DNA of 64,000 bases from Leptasterias polaris (taxonomy: Eukaryota; Echinodermata; Asteroidea; Forcipulatida; Asteriidae), in NCBI GenBank assembly GCA_037783415.1, contig JAZGTN010000035.1, positions 682,001-746,000 on the forward strand. Direction: 5' to 3'. The position numbers were made by a program, and so were the translations under genes. Position 1 is the first letter of the stretch. Each line of letters opens with the position of its first letter. Below, piece by piece: positions 30,701-45,700 of this stretch. A model generated the notes under the pieces. That model made no database searches. It was not told the DNA's origin and saw only the letters and a program-made list of their open reading frames with translations.

Positions 30701-33700
30701 AAATTGGGTATCAAGAGAACTGAGCGTGAAAGTTTGATCGTTTGTTTTGCCATTCATAGGTCAACATAGGAAGGTTAAATTCTGCACGGGAATTGGACAA
30801 GTTGTTTTCAGGCTAATTCTAGCTAAACAAAAATGTAACAATGCCATTTTCTGCCAGGAACTTTTTCACTGCTTACTACCTTCTATTACTGAGAAAAAAG
30901 TACTTTATGTGCCTAAAAATTGGGCAGGGAGGGAGTCTTTCATCTTTTTTCTAGGTTCACAATGTTATATTATACTTTTCAAAGATATGAATCATGAAGG
31001 TCCAATTTTGATACAAAAACCCAAAGGCATTTTAGACCATCACTGTACTTGAAGTGAAAGGAACCCCCAGAGCACCACCCCTACAAAAAACCTTAACAGG
31101 GATTTGAACCCTAGACCATCGACTTACTTGAAGTGAGAGGAACCGCATGGCGGGAATAGGAATAACAGCTGCTAGAAGAAAGGCACAAATATTGTTGACG
31201 GAGGTCAGAAGGACGCTAACCCCAGACCGGCGTAAAATCTCACCCGTCTTATACTGTCAAAGAGATAAAACAAAAGAAAGAACATACTATCATTACAGAT
31301 TCATCACCATGGCAACTGAAAAGTTTATTTGTGAGTTTCATCAACCTCAGTTTGCATTTTAAGGGCAGCCAAATAATATACTTACTGGCGTTTAAGTAAT
31401 TTTTACAACAAATGAAACAAAATTTTTATCCGCTTTTAGGATTTTCACCTCTTTGCGGGAAAGTAGGTCAATTTAAGAATGAAATATTTTGGATAAGGTT
31501 ACTTATTTTTTATAAACTATTCTCCACTAAATACTATTAAATCAGTTGTTGGACATGAAAACAGTATTTGTAAAAAAAGATTTTTTTTAAAACATTTAAC
31601 AAATGGTGTGGTTTGATGTACTTAATAAAGAAATCAAATAATCTGCTAGGGTTGAAACAGCAGGCCAATAACTATTTTTTGCATTTATACCATAGGTCCG
31701 TTTGGTTGGTAAGCAGTTTGTAACGGCTGATTCGATTTTCTAATAACAAAATCAATTTTCTGGGGAAAATTTGTTATCCTTTGTTCTGTGGAACAAACAA
31801 ATTTTCTTCAAACACAATCTTCTAAAAACAAATTTGAGTAAGAAAATAAAATAATTCAAATTAATCCAAATCAAGCAAAAGCACTACGGTACTATCAGAA
31901 ACAAATACCATCAACTTTTTATTTATACTTGCCAGTTTAAACACTAAAACCACATATGAAACCAAAAACACCTCTATGGACAAATTAACTCAAATACAGA
32001 AATATCAATTTCACTTTGAGGTCATTTCACTTTGAGGTTTCCAGCAATAACCAGGGATATCAACCGAAAAACCACCACAAATATATTGTGCACATTATAA
32101 AAAAAAACTACATATTCAAGAGCAGAACGTGTAAACTATCAATTCGTCAGCACTACAGTTGCAAATGCCTGTGACACGACAACGGACCACCAACAGTTCC
32201 AGCTCGCTAATATCATGGCCGAAAGTCCTCTCGGATTCCACAACAATGCTATCCCAACCACCCAAAAGGTTACCGGTGGTATCACCATGACCTAGTTACA
32301 GCTAAGCTGTTTTCTCTTTACTGCTGATTGAGGTTTGAACTCTTACTTTCCCATTCTCCTTCCTTAAAGGTATAACACAGGATTGGGAGAGCTGACAAAA
32401 TGGTTGCAGACAGTGTTCATGCTTTTCTGCGATCAACCATAAAACACGAAATAACAAAACTGTGAAGATTTGGGCTTCCGACTGTTGTGCGAGTCAGGAG
32501 AAAATGGTGAAAAACCATGCAAAAATGTTCAGGAGAAAATGGTGAAAAAAACACGTACAATATTCAGCATGTAAACACACCGTCCTTAATTTGGGTTGTA
32601 ACAACCAAAATCAGCCGTGGCATTTTTTAAAAAGTTTTCAGATAAGCCTACAGTTTTCTTGAATATGACTTCATTTCAGAGGGAAATATTTCAAAGAAAA
32701 AAAGCTTCTAGACAAAAATGATCAATCCTGTATGATACCTTTAAGGGGGTTTTCTTGTGGGAGTGAGCTGAAGGAATTGACACAGTTTCATGTCCCTAGG
32801 CACTGCGGAAGTCATGCCATAAATGGACCACAAGGTTTGATAGCAACTACAGGCATAAAGAGTGGGATGTTTATGGCTGGTTAATCCAAACCTAATGGGT
32901 AGGTTTCTTCCTTCTCCCATTATGGACCTTCTTTCTATGTAGGAAAGAAACAGACCTCCATGATGCAACTCACGTGGTGTGTACTTGCTTTTTATATTCA
33001 TGTCGTTGTTTTATGTTTTGTGTTGCGCAAAGAGGCTCTTGCATTATGCGCTATGTAAATATCTCGTATTGTTATTACAATCTGTTCAAATATTCAACCA
33101 GAGACAGTTTCACTGCCCAATCATTTTGTTCTTCATTCAAATCACAGGATTTATGACTATGCAGCTAGGCTGGGCAAAATAACACAGTTTTACCAACAGA
33201 CAAAATTGGTTAACAGTTTTCTGTTAAGCAAAAAAATGATCAGGATGTTAGTTAAAAATGGTCCACATAAAATGGTATTTTGGCTGGTAGTTACCAGTGG
33301 TAAACTTATTCTGGTAAGCACGTTTCTGATGTGCTTAGCTAGTTTTTAAGCAGCTCTATGAAATTGGGCCCATATTTCTATGGCATAATGGGAGAATCTG
33401 TAGAGAAAGAATGTTCCACAAGGCCACCAGTGCTGAGGCTAGTTCCCTCCCAATAAAACAAATTACCATGAGGCTAGAGATCTGGCCAGCAGTACATGTA
33501 TGTCACCCACAGCTCCCCTACTCCTCTTGAAGACTGACAAGAAAGAGTAGGGGAGCTAGGAAGGTAAAACAACACACACCAGCTGTCAACCTGGTAGGTA
33601 TGCAATAATAAACAACCCACCAAGCTGGAAAGGAGAGAGAGAGAGAAGAAAAAAACCTTGTCCATATGGCATTTGGGGGGCCCTCTTGTACTACACCAGG

Positions 33701-36700
33701 AGCCTGGCTGGATGAAGAGGCAAATATTTAGAAGAAATCTCCTCTCCTTGTGTAAACAAGATAGTCTGTGTAGATATGTAGGCCCTTAAATGTAGTCAGC
33801 CTGCACCTACTACTACTACCATAGAGCATTGAGGTAGAATGAGATTCTACCTCCATGCATAGAGCTTCTGGGTGGCTGCCACCAGAGAGCATGAAGGTAG
33901 ACATGGAGCTTGTCTTTGCTACATGATCTGTGGTGGGTACACCCCACCATGACCACACTGACTAAATAGACAGAAATTCAAATTTTGTGCCCCTAAGTTT
34001 GTTGACTTTCGACCTGGAGCGTTTGGTGTACACTAGCCCTCTTTTGCTCAAAAGTATGGGTTATTTTTTCAAGATATGAGTCTGGCCAGTTTACTATTCA
34101 GGGGTGTTTTTATTGTGAATGAGCCTTGCTCAAAAGGTGATCGCTAACTTAATATAAATTTAATAGAAAAATGAAGTTTAGTTGTTAACCTACTTGATTT
34201 GTTTTCAAAAGGCTGTTTTCAAGTGGCTGAGAGACATTTAAAAAAGTTGTGAGTATTTTTGAACATTTAGCATTGGTCGATATGGGAAACTTCTGGTGCA
34301 TCCCGAGCATGTAGCTAAGCAACTTATCTAATTGTGAAAAGTTATGAAACTTCAGGTTTGTTTGGGGTTTTTTATTGTTCAAGTGGACAAAAAGTTAGGA
34401 TATCATTTGAAAGATGAGATAATTTTTTCAAGAAAAAGTCCAACTTTGATTTAGCAGGTAGCTCCAGTGAGTGTTTATTTTCACTAGTAGTGTGAACACT
34501 ACTCCAACGGTCCACAGGCTGACTTAAAAAAATAAAAATATACAAAAGAAAAGAGAGGGAGGAAAAGATCTGTTTTTTCCATTATCACAGCAGTTACATA
34601 CAGCTCCAGTCGAAGCATCCACAGCAACTGGCTCCTATACCAAATTCAACGATATGGACAGCATCTGCAGAAATTAGCACTCCCCGCGTTTTTGCGGTCT
34701 ATCGTTTCATGCCGAAAAATGCAGACACCATACAAGAGATGTCTATGCCACAGTAGGACTTCCCTACACCAGCACAACACCAAAGGTCTCGGCAAATGAG
34801 GCGAGGTTAACCTAATTTGGACCCTATTTGTTCCCCCTCTGTGTTACCAGAATCACAGCTGAACCGCATACGAGGGACAACAGGCTTTTTCTTGAGCACA
34901 AATCCTCAATACAGAAGAGATCATAGACCTTCTTTTTTTTTCAAAACTAGAACTCCCTCCTTATTTTTTTAGGGGGACAAGTTTACGGCATTCTTTTTAA
35001 GGTTTTCTTTTTAAGGGAAATGCGAGTTGTAATAACAACCAAAATCAGCTGCTTCATTTCTTAAGGGTTTCAGGTAGGGGGCCTACAGTTTTCTCAAACA
35101 TAAATTCACAGCAAAAAAATGATTCTTGTATGAACTTCATCAACAATGACAAAACATCCTCAGGGCAGTTAAATGCCTGATTGGTAACTGTACACTTAGG
35201 CAATTCCACTCTTTCACATTTCCCCGACACAGGGCATTCTGGACATATATATTCTATGCAGAATTAAATTTAAATTTATTCAATCACGTTAAAAACGTGA
35301 GAATTTTCTCCCCAGTGTTTTTTTTAAGAAGCATTAAAATTGATTAAAAACGCCAAGAAAGTACAAGACAAGTCACTAAAATATAATATATAAATATTGA
35401 AATCAATCAAGCAGCATCATGCACCAAGGACACAAGGTGAAGAATAAGAAGCAATGTCTTGGGGGAACACACTCCCTGTTTAAACTGCAACTGTGTAGAG
35501 GTCCCCAGCCCATTAGAATGCAAGTACTAGCAGAGAGAAAGGGTACTAGGAAGTGCCTTAACAGCCTGTGGTGCCATTAGTGCGTAATTTGAGCCACCAC
35601 TTAGCTAGATACCCCCATCTGGTGGAGGTTCAAATGGTTATGTAACAGGGATTGCACCCCCCTCAACCTTTCTGAACATTAAGCTCCAGACCACTGAAGG
35701 GTCCTTTGTACAGTCAGATGGTGGTCTGGAGACTAAAAAAGAGAGGGAACTGCATTGGTGTCAACTCACAACATCCTTTTCTTCTTTCATTATAAAACCT
35801 TTCGCAGGAGAAATGGTATCAATTCCACAATTTAACTGAACTCCTCTTCAATATGCCCCAGCCTCACAAACCAGACAATCATTTCAAAAGTACTCTAGCT
35901 CATCTAGAACAAAATACATACCGAGACTGTTCTACAGAAAAGCATAATTCTGTACACCAATCCGGGAATTATTTGGAATCAGGTTCAACATAAAAGGGAA
36001 AAAGTTTCCTTAATCAGGGAGTTTTTCCGAATTTGATTATCAGAGCATGGAAAGATTGTTCTAATTTCAGCAATTCAGGAAATGTTCTGCAGAGTTAGGG
36101 AGAGTTGGCAGTTCTAACAAAAACAGCAACACAACTAAGACTACCTCAAACTTGTTTTCTTGGGGGGGGGGGGTAAAGAATCTGACACCAATACATAAAT
36201 TATATCAGACCATCCTTAATCCGACAATCCTTCTAGATAAGCCACAGAGGGTTAAGCTATCTTCTAGCTGGAAACGCCACAATCCCATGGATTTACCTCG
36301 CAAGATAATCCCCCAAACCAACAGCAGTTGAGACACACACATAAAACCACAAACTGTAGATGGTGCAAGTACAAAACTAGACCCTCCAACACCTTCGGAG
36401 ATGTGCTAACCTTGCTCCAAACACGCTCCAAGTACAAGTGTAAAAACTCCAAATTAAATCGGACAAGATGTTAAAGAGTTCCGCCAGTTTTAAAGGAGGG
36501 GGGGGGTATCCAGATACCCTGATATTGACTCAGCTGTCGGTGTGGGAACAATCGCAGCCTCTGTCCATCCGAGTCTCCATATCCTAAGATTCCGGGGATC
36601 GGCTGAAAAACTGGTGGGTGAGGACGCCGGTGCCTTTCTTCTTAAGAGTCAAAAGGTTATTTCAATATTGTTGGTGCCGATTCTTGTGCCAACTTTGGCT

Positions 36701-39700
36701 AAATCTCTTCACTGGGTTGGGGTGTTGTAGTATTTTTCTTTGTAACCGGGACACCACTAACCTCCTAAATGGAACAAATTACATCCTTCAGACACAATAC
36801 TCAACCTCGATAACCAACATCCTTAGTGATGATTGAAAAACACATTTTTTTATCAAAATTTTCTTACACTTTTTGTAATACTACATGTACCACCGACAAA
36901 AGATATTTTCTTCCAAAAAAACAAAATTGCCATTCGCAAGAAAGTTGTCCATTTTTTAGTATAAAATTTTACTGCAAAATAAAAACTTATAGCTTGTTAA
37001 TAATTTCTCACCTCCTGACAAAATTGCCATAGCTGGTTGTATGATAAGTTAATCGTAAACTACAGGATTGGACTGAACGTCCTAAAACCCATGCCTTAGA
37101 CTAATTTTAAAGAAAACATTTCTTCAATTTGATTTCTCCACAAGTTTTTTAGTTTTAGAATTTGTTAACACTCACAGGAGTATAGTATTTAAACATCATA
37201 TCATTTTAAGGGGATAAATATTCCCTATTAATTCCTTTCAAAATATTGTGTTTCCTCAATTTCAGGTCACACAATCTCGCCATAATTTTCTCTAAACTTA
37301 TCCAATAACTCCAGTTTCTGTGTCAGCCCTACTTTCTTGTCCTCCCACATGCACTCTCCTCTATATCCCCAGGCCATCATGCTCCATTCTAGCACAGCCA
37401 GAAAACAAGATCTAAAAGATCAACATGCCAGCAATCTCACAAAGCAAGGCCTCCTCTCCCCCCCCCCCCCCCCCCCCCACCCCAAGACCTCTGCAACAAC
37501 TGAGCCTTGGCTAGCCTCCTCTCAAGGCCCTCGCTGCACCACAACACCTGTCCCAGGCTGGTAAACTTAGAATAGCACAGGCAATAAAATGCATGTCATC
37601 AATGGAGACCTGATCCTGGAGACCACACACCAGTGATATGTGTGGCACCTCAATGGTGGCACTGAGCCAATGTGCCATGTAGGTAAAAAAAGACATTAAA
37701 GGAGTAGTTGACTCTCATTAATGTTTTCTAAATGAAAGTAAATCGATCACACTTAAAGAGGAGCTACAACGTTCACTTTTGTGATGCTCTTATTTTCAAA
37801 TAGATAAAATCTTCATGAAAATGGGAGGGCAAAAGTTATAAGTCTTTCAACCTCATTTTAAAATGCCACTGTATTTAATACCCTTCCAATGGAAATTTTA
37901 TCTACATCCAAAACCATCCGAAGATGTCACATTGAAAATATAATGGGTCTGTACATTTTCGTATGGGAAATTTTAAGGTTTATTCTTGAATTCTGATGAT
38001 ATTCAACCAAAACAGCATTGAATTTGACCTTTTAACTGATGCAAAACATTCTCTTTGGACTGTACAGACCCATTCGTGTTCAACCCCATTCGTGTTCAAC
38101 CCCAGCAGCACCTTTCTTTCATCCTTTGAGAAAAACTCTGGGGTCGAAATGTTTTAACTTATTTTGCATTTACACCATAGGTCATTTGAATTGGTAAGCA
38201 GTTTGAAAAGCTAATAGTACTATTTTTTCAATTATTAATGTTGATACAATTAGTTATTAAATTTTCAATTGCAACCCAAATTTTTCCGTTTCCCCCTCCC
38301 CCCCCCCCCCCCACAAAAAATAGTAGTCTGGTACTATCACTGAAGCAAAATGTCATCTAGTCTCCAAATGTCCTCACTACAACTTGTCGACTTTATGAAT
38401 TATGTAAATTACACAATGAATATTCATGAGGGACTTACCACAAGTGGAATTTCATTGGGTATTGAGGTAGAAGAGTGTGCCAGAAGAAACATGTCGTCGA
38501 CGCCCACCCCCAGCGCAAGAAATGGGAGCACCTGTCAGGGGGAAAAAAAGCGGATATTGATTAAGTGTTTCATAAGCTTCTGGTTACTTAAAATAAGATG
38601 TTGTTTTGGGTAAATGAATTTTATCAATTTGTTGATTTAATTATTTTATTTTTGGGGTCTTTTTTTCTTCAATGGTATGATCATGGAATTCAATTAAAAT
38701 ATTCATTTATTTGCAATTTTGATTTGTACTAATTTTCTTGAAGATTTCTCCCTGAACACTCAAGTTTCCTATTCAAATTTGAAACATGGAATCAAACCAA
38801 TGTGAACCTGTACAAACTCCCTGACAAAACACAAAACCATATCCAACTGACCGGTCACAGCACATTAACACTGTTCCTGCTGAAGCCTATGTAGCACTTA
38901 TTGCTGCATTTGAAACATCAATTACTTGCTGCCTTGCAATAAGTAAACATTATACCAACAAAATATGTACTATTTAGCTTATGTGCAGTTTTTAAATCTT
39001 GAATTTCAATGGATGAAAACGTAAAACCTTGCATTTTATGAAGGTTGCACTGTCAGTTTTTTTTATTAACTTTTGACATGAAGAAAGTGGGCATATCTCA
39101 AATTTCATTCCACTGTTGTTGCTTTTTACACCCTTGAATTTATATAGAAATTAGGGCACAAAGTGTAAAATTTCTCATATGACCAGTGTAGTATGCCTGC
39201 CAGGAAATGCCCTGGAATGTACACAGTCACTCTTGTTGTCTACAATGGTAATACACAGTCTATTCTACACACAGGAAACTCCTTTGTTTTTCCCTCCTGT
39301 CAACACTGTCCTCATCAATAACCAGTTCCGGACACACTATCATCAGCATCATCAAGTCAAGACATCTTTAGAAGGATGCTGCCATCCCCTTCAAACACAT
39401 GTCCAAAACCTCAAGGATTTATTTTATCTTAACAAACCTGGCATCTGTACTCAGTCCCACTACACAGCAAAGACCCTACCAACCCACTCTTTAAAACAAA
39501 ACTTCAAGGATTTTCAAACTGTTATGGGAGATTGTTGAAATACTAAACTGGCCAGTTCCTAGTTGTCACTTTGTCATCCATGATTTAAAAAACACGAATG
39601 TCTCCAAGAACTTCCCTCCAAAACTCTCTGTAAAACCTGGAGACTGAGCGAAGTACACTGTTCAAAATTTCCAGACCACAACTACTGGTTTCTCTTCAGA

Positions 39701-42700
39701 GCCAACACTCCTCCCAACAGAGATTTACATGTAGCTGTACTCACAAGTTTACTAGTAATAGGTTCTTTCAGTAGCCTAGCCAGACATTTTCATTTGTGGG
39801 GCAATTTTCTTTGAAGCTTCAAACTTCACTCTTTTTGGAAAAAATAAAAAAATAAAACATTAGTCCAAAACCTGATGCTTGTATTGTACACAGTGAAAAT
39901 TTATAATTTTTTTTTTTTTTCCAATTTTTTTTTTCATGAATCCAATGATCGATTGAACTTATAGTTTTACAAGTTTGTTATTTTATGTAGGCCTTAATAG
40001 CCCCTCTTTCACACTACACTTTAGTCCGGAGAATATTCATGTTAAGGAAAATGTTAACACTGAGATTCTCCAGTTTTGGGTCACATACAAGTGGGGATAA
40101 CAATCTTTGACAATTATCAATGTTGTCCATGTTTAATGAGTAAAAGAGAAAAGCCTGCCTTACAAAACTAAATCTTTGTCTACTATTTTTCCAGGTATTG
40201 ATTAATGGTGATGAGGTACATATGGAACGCCCTTAGAGACTCACAAAGGTCTACCCGAGGGAGCAGAACAGGGAATCACAAGTTGCCAAGGTAATCACCC
40301 CCACATAGGAAGTCCTGCAAGAGATTTTTATGTGAGGCTAGCTAACTGTAGCGCAGATTCATATCGTGTTAAAGAGGTACGAATGCTGATAAAGTCAGCG
40401 CTGAGTTCTTTGTGTGGTTCAACTGTCATCTTTCAGTTTCCTGCAACTACCAATCCCAAAATGTGACCGTGTACAACAAATTTATGGGGATTGCTTTTTC
40501 TTTGAGGACACTCTCAGTAATCCCAACATATCCTTGAGCTACAAAATAGGTTTGCGTTCCAAACTTGGAGTGAACATAAAAGCAGTGACTAAAGACAGGT
40601 CTGAAATCAAAGTCGCTTTTTGACAAGCAGCTGCCAACAGTCATGATTGTCTTATTTTAATTAGGACCTTCACACAAATGTCATTGTGTAGTGGATCGTG
40701 ACCAAATTCATTTTGGGGGAATAGGCCCCACTAGAGGAGTTTCAAATCATTGCGTGTTTCTCTTCTCTGCAAATGGGTGCAATTAATTCCTACATCAACA
40801 CAGAAACACAAGTTTGTGTAGATCATGTCAAATTCTGATCAACCTTTCTTCAAAGCTTAAATATTTAGATTTTTCCTTCCCAGCTTCTCTCATCGAAAAA
40901 AACTTTTTCAAAACACAATTTAAATTCCATAAGCTCGGTCATCACTCTCTTTTTTTATCTCTCAAAAAATAATAGCATTCTTCACAAACAAATTGTAAAT
41001 AGCTCAAGAATGGCCAGGAAAACACTCAAACCAACAAATTTCACTCTTCTACAATTATTTCCGGTGTTGGATTTGTCTGAGTTTTGAGGCATTGCATGGT
41101 GGTGGTGGGTGTATTAATATGTTTTTCGATTTCCAATAACACCGTGTGTTTTATTTACTTTCACTGAGTAGAATTCCAGTTCTTAGACGAACTAGTCCTG
41201 TCAAGTTCTGAAAGAACCTGTCCCGCAGAGTAGATAAGTTGATCGCAGAGTAGATTAGAGTAGATTAGTGGATCAGCGGGACTCCTCGTATTTATCTTCA
41301 CTATCCTCGAGTGAGATAAGTTTAGTCTCAACATTTCAACAAGCCTGCTCTAGTCATGTACGGAGGACATTATCAGAACTAAAGTAGATCAAATGCAATG
41401 TTACCACAAACCGAAAACCACAGCCCAGAGTTGGTCTCAAGAAGTATGTTCAAATTTCCATTCCTCTCCTTATTCCCCTTTTACAATCACAAAACACCAA
41501 CTCCCACGGATGACATAAAACGTTTCCTTGATCCCCCTAACTTCAGCCTTTACTCCAAACACCCAGGTAGCCTAGCCCCTTTAGCAACCCCCATGACCCC
41601 CAGAAGTTCCCTGTGGGGTTGTACCTTAGTGGGTGGATGAGACCAATACAGGAGTGTGCTGACTAAAACTAGGCCAGTACATCATGGGGTGACCCTAGTC
41701 ACCCGGACCCATTAGGCCTACTGAGTGACATAACTTCACTGCTGATATTCACCTTAAAGTTGCATGGCCTGATTTTCCCCAAAAGACATTATTTGAAAGA
41801 AATCTTTTCTATGATTGAAGGAATTTTGTTTCAAAACTAAAATCTTTGGCCGTTCTCTAAACAAGGAATCAGGCTTGATCTTGGGCTGGGGTCTGCCCGC
41901 TTGTTTAAAGGCCCAGAAGTTTTGAAAAGGGCCCAACAAGAACTTTTGAATACACCACTCAAAATAGTTGGTACATGGCTGATGAACGTAAGATAATGTC
42001 AAGGATCCCGACGATCATTCAGTTATAGTTTTTAAGTATCTACCTTTTAATTCGCTGATTTTTCCATGTAATACATTAAATGAAAGCTTATAACTTTCTC
42101 AAATCTAAAATAAAAAAATTTAAACTATTTAAAGTTAATTCTAAATTTCAGTGTCATATTGGCTAAAAAAAATAGGAACTTGCATCTTTAAAGAAAGGGT
42201 AAAGTTTGAAAGTTTGAGTTTAATTCAGATCCGAGACTTTGTAAGACAGTTGAATTATCAGCTCTTGGAAGACGCCGATGGAGTTGGCTGCAAGAACAAC
42301 GGATGGTGGAGTAGGACATTCAGGTATTTTTCTTAAGTACCTCCCACAGAGCAAGGCCCTCATATGACAACCAATACACAGGAAGAGTGTTGGCTCTGAA
42401 GTGACTTGGATTCAATGCATTTTCTTGTGTTCCATGTTTGTTTGCGGTTACACTGTGTATACACTGTGTATTTTCTCGGACTCGCACTCGATTCCCAGAA
42501 TTTGTTAATATTTTTTTACAGAAACCACACGTACATGAACTCACTTCACAGATTATTCACCATACATGATGTCACCATAGACCTGGGCCCAATTTCATAG
42601 AGCTGCTTAAGCAGATAATATTGCTTAACAATTGTCTGCTAAGCAGAAATGAGCAGGATACCAGTCAACAATTGTACATGTGACATGGTAGTTTGGCTGG

Positions 42701-45700
42701 TAACCTTATTCTGGTAAGCAAAATGTGGTTGTGCTTAGCTACTTTTTGTGCTTAAGCAGCTCTTTGAAATTGAGCCCTGCATCTATAAAGTAAACCACGC
42801 CTGATAATATATGTGACAGACAACAAGAGACCACCCCGAATATTCCAATATCTTACTTTCTCCCTCTTGTACAGAAAGAAGTATCCCCCCCCCCCCCGAA
42901 AATCCTCTTCACAAATACTGAGATTCCAAGAGCACAATGAATACACAATATGGGCGTATGGGGACTCTTTGGCTACTAGAAGGGGCAGAGGAGTTGATTT
43001 GCCAGAAATTGTCCACAGATAAAAACATCAGTACTAGTTTCTAAGACTAGGAAAAGTATATTTTGTTTTCTCTGTCCAATCTGTTTTCCTTCATTCTCTG
43101 CCCAAATTTCCCCCCCCCCCCTGGGTTGTACGCTTATTGACACAATGGGAGGGGGTAACCCATGCCACACACCGAGCACCAAATAGCATCTTGTTACCTT
43201 TATTGTTTCAAAACAATATCCTAGTGTCTCGAAAAGGTCCAAAACCAGACAAAATGATGAAAAAAGATAACTTAATTTTTTTTTTTTAAGGCGCACAAAA
43301 TAATTCAACTTTAAAAAAGAAACCCCCGACAGAGAGCGAACAAACTTTTGGACAAAATCTATCATCTTGGTAATTTGCCATACTTTAACGACAGTAAAAA
43401 CAGAGGCAATTTTTTTTTCTGAATGGATGTCACCATTTATAAATCAACAACGCAATAAATCACACCAGTAGCATTACCCAATACAAACAAACCTGACCTC
43501 TGAAGACAGCAATGTATAAGGGACAATCTGACAAGCATTAAAGGAGTTTTTCAGCCTTCAATAAAGACTCGGCTAGAGTCGAAACGTCAGGCCATTAACT
43601 ATTTTGTTTTGCATTTATACCAAAGGTCCTTTTGGTTAGTAAGCAGTTTGCAACGGCTAATTCTATTTTCTCAATGGGGAAAAAACACAAATTTAAGTAT
43701 ATTCGTATATTTCCTTCAGGAGAACATTTCGTCGGATTTATTTAGTAATTTGATTATTTCTTAATTCTGGTTGTGAAGCCAAGGATTCTCAGAAAAGTGA
43801 ACTTAATCACTACACTAGCCAAGAATCCCATGGAGAGAAGACAAAGGACGGATGCTTTAGTATTATATGTGGGAGGAAAACCCCAGAGAATTATTCCAGG
43901 GAAAACCCACGCAATCAGATTGGGACTTCAAACCTAATCAACGTAGTGTCCCCGTCGGACCAGAATTCGAACCCAGGTCCTACAGGTGGGAGGCGAGGAC
44001 CAGTACACCAACCAAACAACCCAGAAATAAACACAATTTTTAGCAAGAACATGTTTTGTGCACACTGAATGCCAACATTGAGTCAACAAATGATGATTTT
44101 TAAGTAACAACCATTACGTTTTGCATATTGACCCACATCACCTGACGACATCATCACAATGGTTGCACCATTTTGGGAACGAATGTCCTTTTGTGTTATA
44201 CAGTGTAGTGCCCATTTTGGCTGTGTCCTTTTGTGTTATACAGTGTAGTGCCCATTTTGGCTGTGTGGTGCTTACATGCTTACCATTTATAGTCAGTCTG
44301 ACTCACAACCTATACAAGAGAAATCATTCACTGACTTCATCAAGAATCAGGTATTTCATTTGACTAGAAGATCTAGAAGATGTAAAAGATACACATTTGC
44401 CAAATGGTGAAATGTTCTGAAAATGGCTTGCTGGCCTGGGAATGCTGATTTCCGCTTAGCAGACAGTTGTTAAGTAATATTTTCTTATAAGCAACTCTAT
44501 GAAATCGGCCCAGGTGAGTTGGGTCAATACATGCTTCAAGTGCTGATCATTCCTTAAAGATTTAATTTGCTGAATATGCTAATTTATTCATGAGGAGGAA
44601 ACCGCAAAGAGTTGAGTTCCTTACCTGAGTTGTGGATGCATTGAACACCAGCCCGATCCATGCGCAGAAGCCGAGGCTAGCCACCACGGAGCCAGCGACG
44701 AGAAGAACTCCAGCGAGTCCTACCCCGCCCTGAGACCGAACCCCGTCGCTTAATTTCATCATCGTGAAGAAAGCGTAGATGACCTTGGAATCAAGCATGG
44801 TCAGAATTAAAGAAGGAAGCAAAAACAGAGACTATAAAAAACCATTAACGCATAGATTCCAGACATTATAAATCAAATGGTCCTCAAATATTTATTTTTT
44901 TATCAAATAATAAACCACAAATATTTGTTTGACGCAATTTAAACCTAATGCATTTACTTCATCACCCAGTCATCTTAGAGGTGAAATGATGGTGCATTAA
45001 TAGAAACACACATCTATGCACGCACAGGATGGGCCAATAAGTAAGTTTTTGTTTTACTTCTAGCCAAGAGCCCCTACTCAAATGATGCTATGTGCATAAG
45101 GTCCGTAGAAAAACAGAGTTTAAAAAACTCCTAACTATTAACATGATAATAGACAGGAGTCAAAATTAATAACAAGATCAAAAGCATACCTATCCCGGTG
45201 CGCACACCGTTGTGGGGACTTCCTATTGTTGTTCTATTATTCCCTTTTCTAAAGAATCTGGTGTGGGGACCCAGTTTAACAAAGAAAAACGTTGTGGGGA
45301 CCTTTGTTCCATTGTATAAAAGTCCCCACAGCTCTGGGTATGCCTACCTACAATATCACACACACACACACGCACGTGTGTAAATACCGGCAATCGTGGA
45401 CCCTCCTTTGTTCAACTCTTTGTGATAGCAACCGTGGACCACAATGCTTTCCTTTGTGATAGCAACCGTGGACCTATTGTCCCTTTTGTTATAGGTTTCC
45501 GGTTTGAATGTGGATACCTACCCACACATACACACAAGCAAAATAGTGCAAACTAGATGTAACATCTCCAGGGTTTGTCCTAAAAAAAAAAAATTTGTCG
45601 CCGCATCGCAACCAAGAATCAATTTGTAAATCTCCTCCTTCTGTTCATTTAGTTATTACAAATTCCCTGCTTTATCCTTCTTCTTCTTTTTTCTCACTAC

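Larger units (their letters stand above)
25833..31127 (-). other. Short Patched introns between v11 and v19
   Basis: Introns 25833-26132, 26271-26839, 27121-27766, 27918-28186, 28333-28732, 29046-29513, 29857-30386 and 30512-31127. Apart from a SINE-like repeat (27451-27700), the 38-bp segment and a GA microsatellite (30519-30560), nothing is recognised. Confidence 0.6.
31254..38438 (-). other. Large Patched intron (7.2 kb) between v10 and v11
   Basis: Holds repeat family G (31645, 38125), MITE H (32366-32745), a LINE tail (32975-33085), MITE A (33195-33371) and long C/G runs (36162, 37458, 38298). No missed exon recognised. Confidence 0.6.
38532..44624 (-). other. Large Patched intron (6.1 kb) between v9 and v10
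   Basis: Contains MITE C remnant (38990-39263), MITE A copies (42585-42777, 44430-44512), repeats G (43555) and F (43764), C runs at 42885 and 43110, and a 40-bp tandem duplication (44184-44266). About 39.3-42.5 kb shows nothing recognisable. Confidence 0.6.

Noticed and set aside
41219..41281. GTCCCGC...GCGGGAC hairpin with AGTAGAT repeats
   Set aside because: Single copy, short arms, no further signs of a mobile element or RNA gene.
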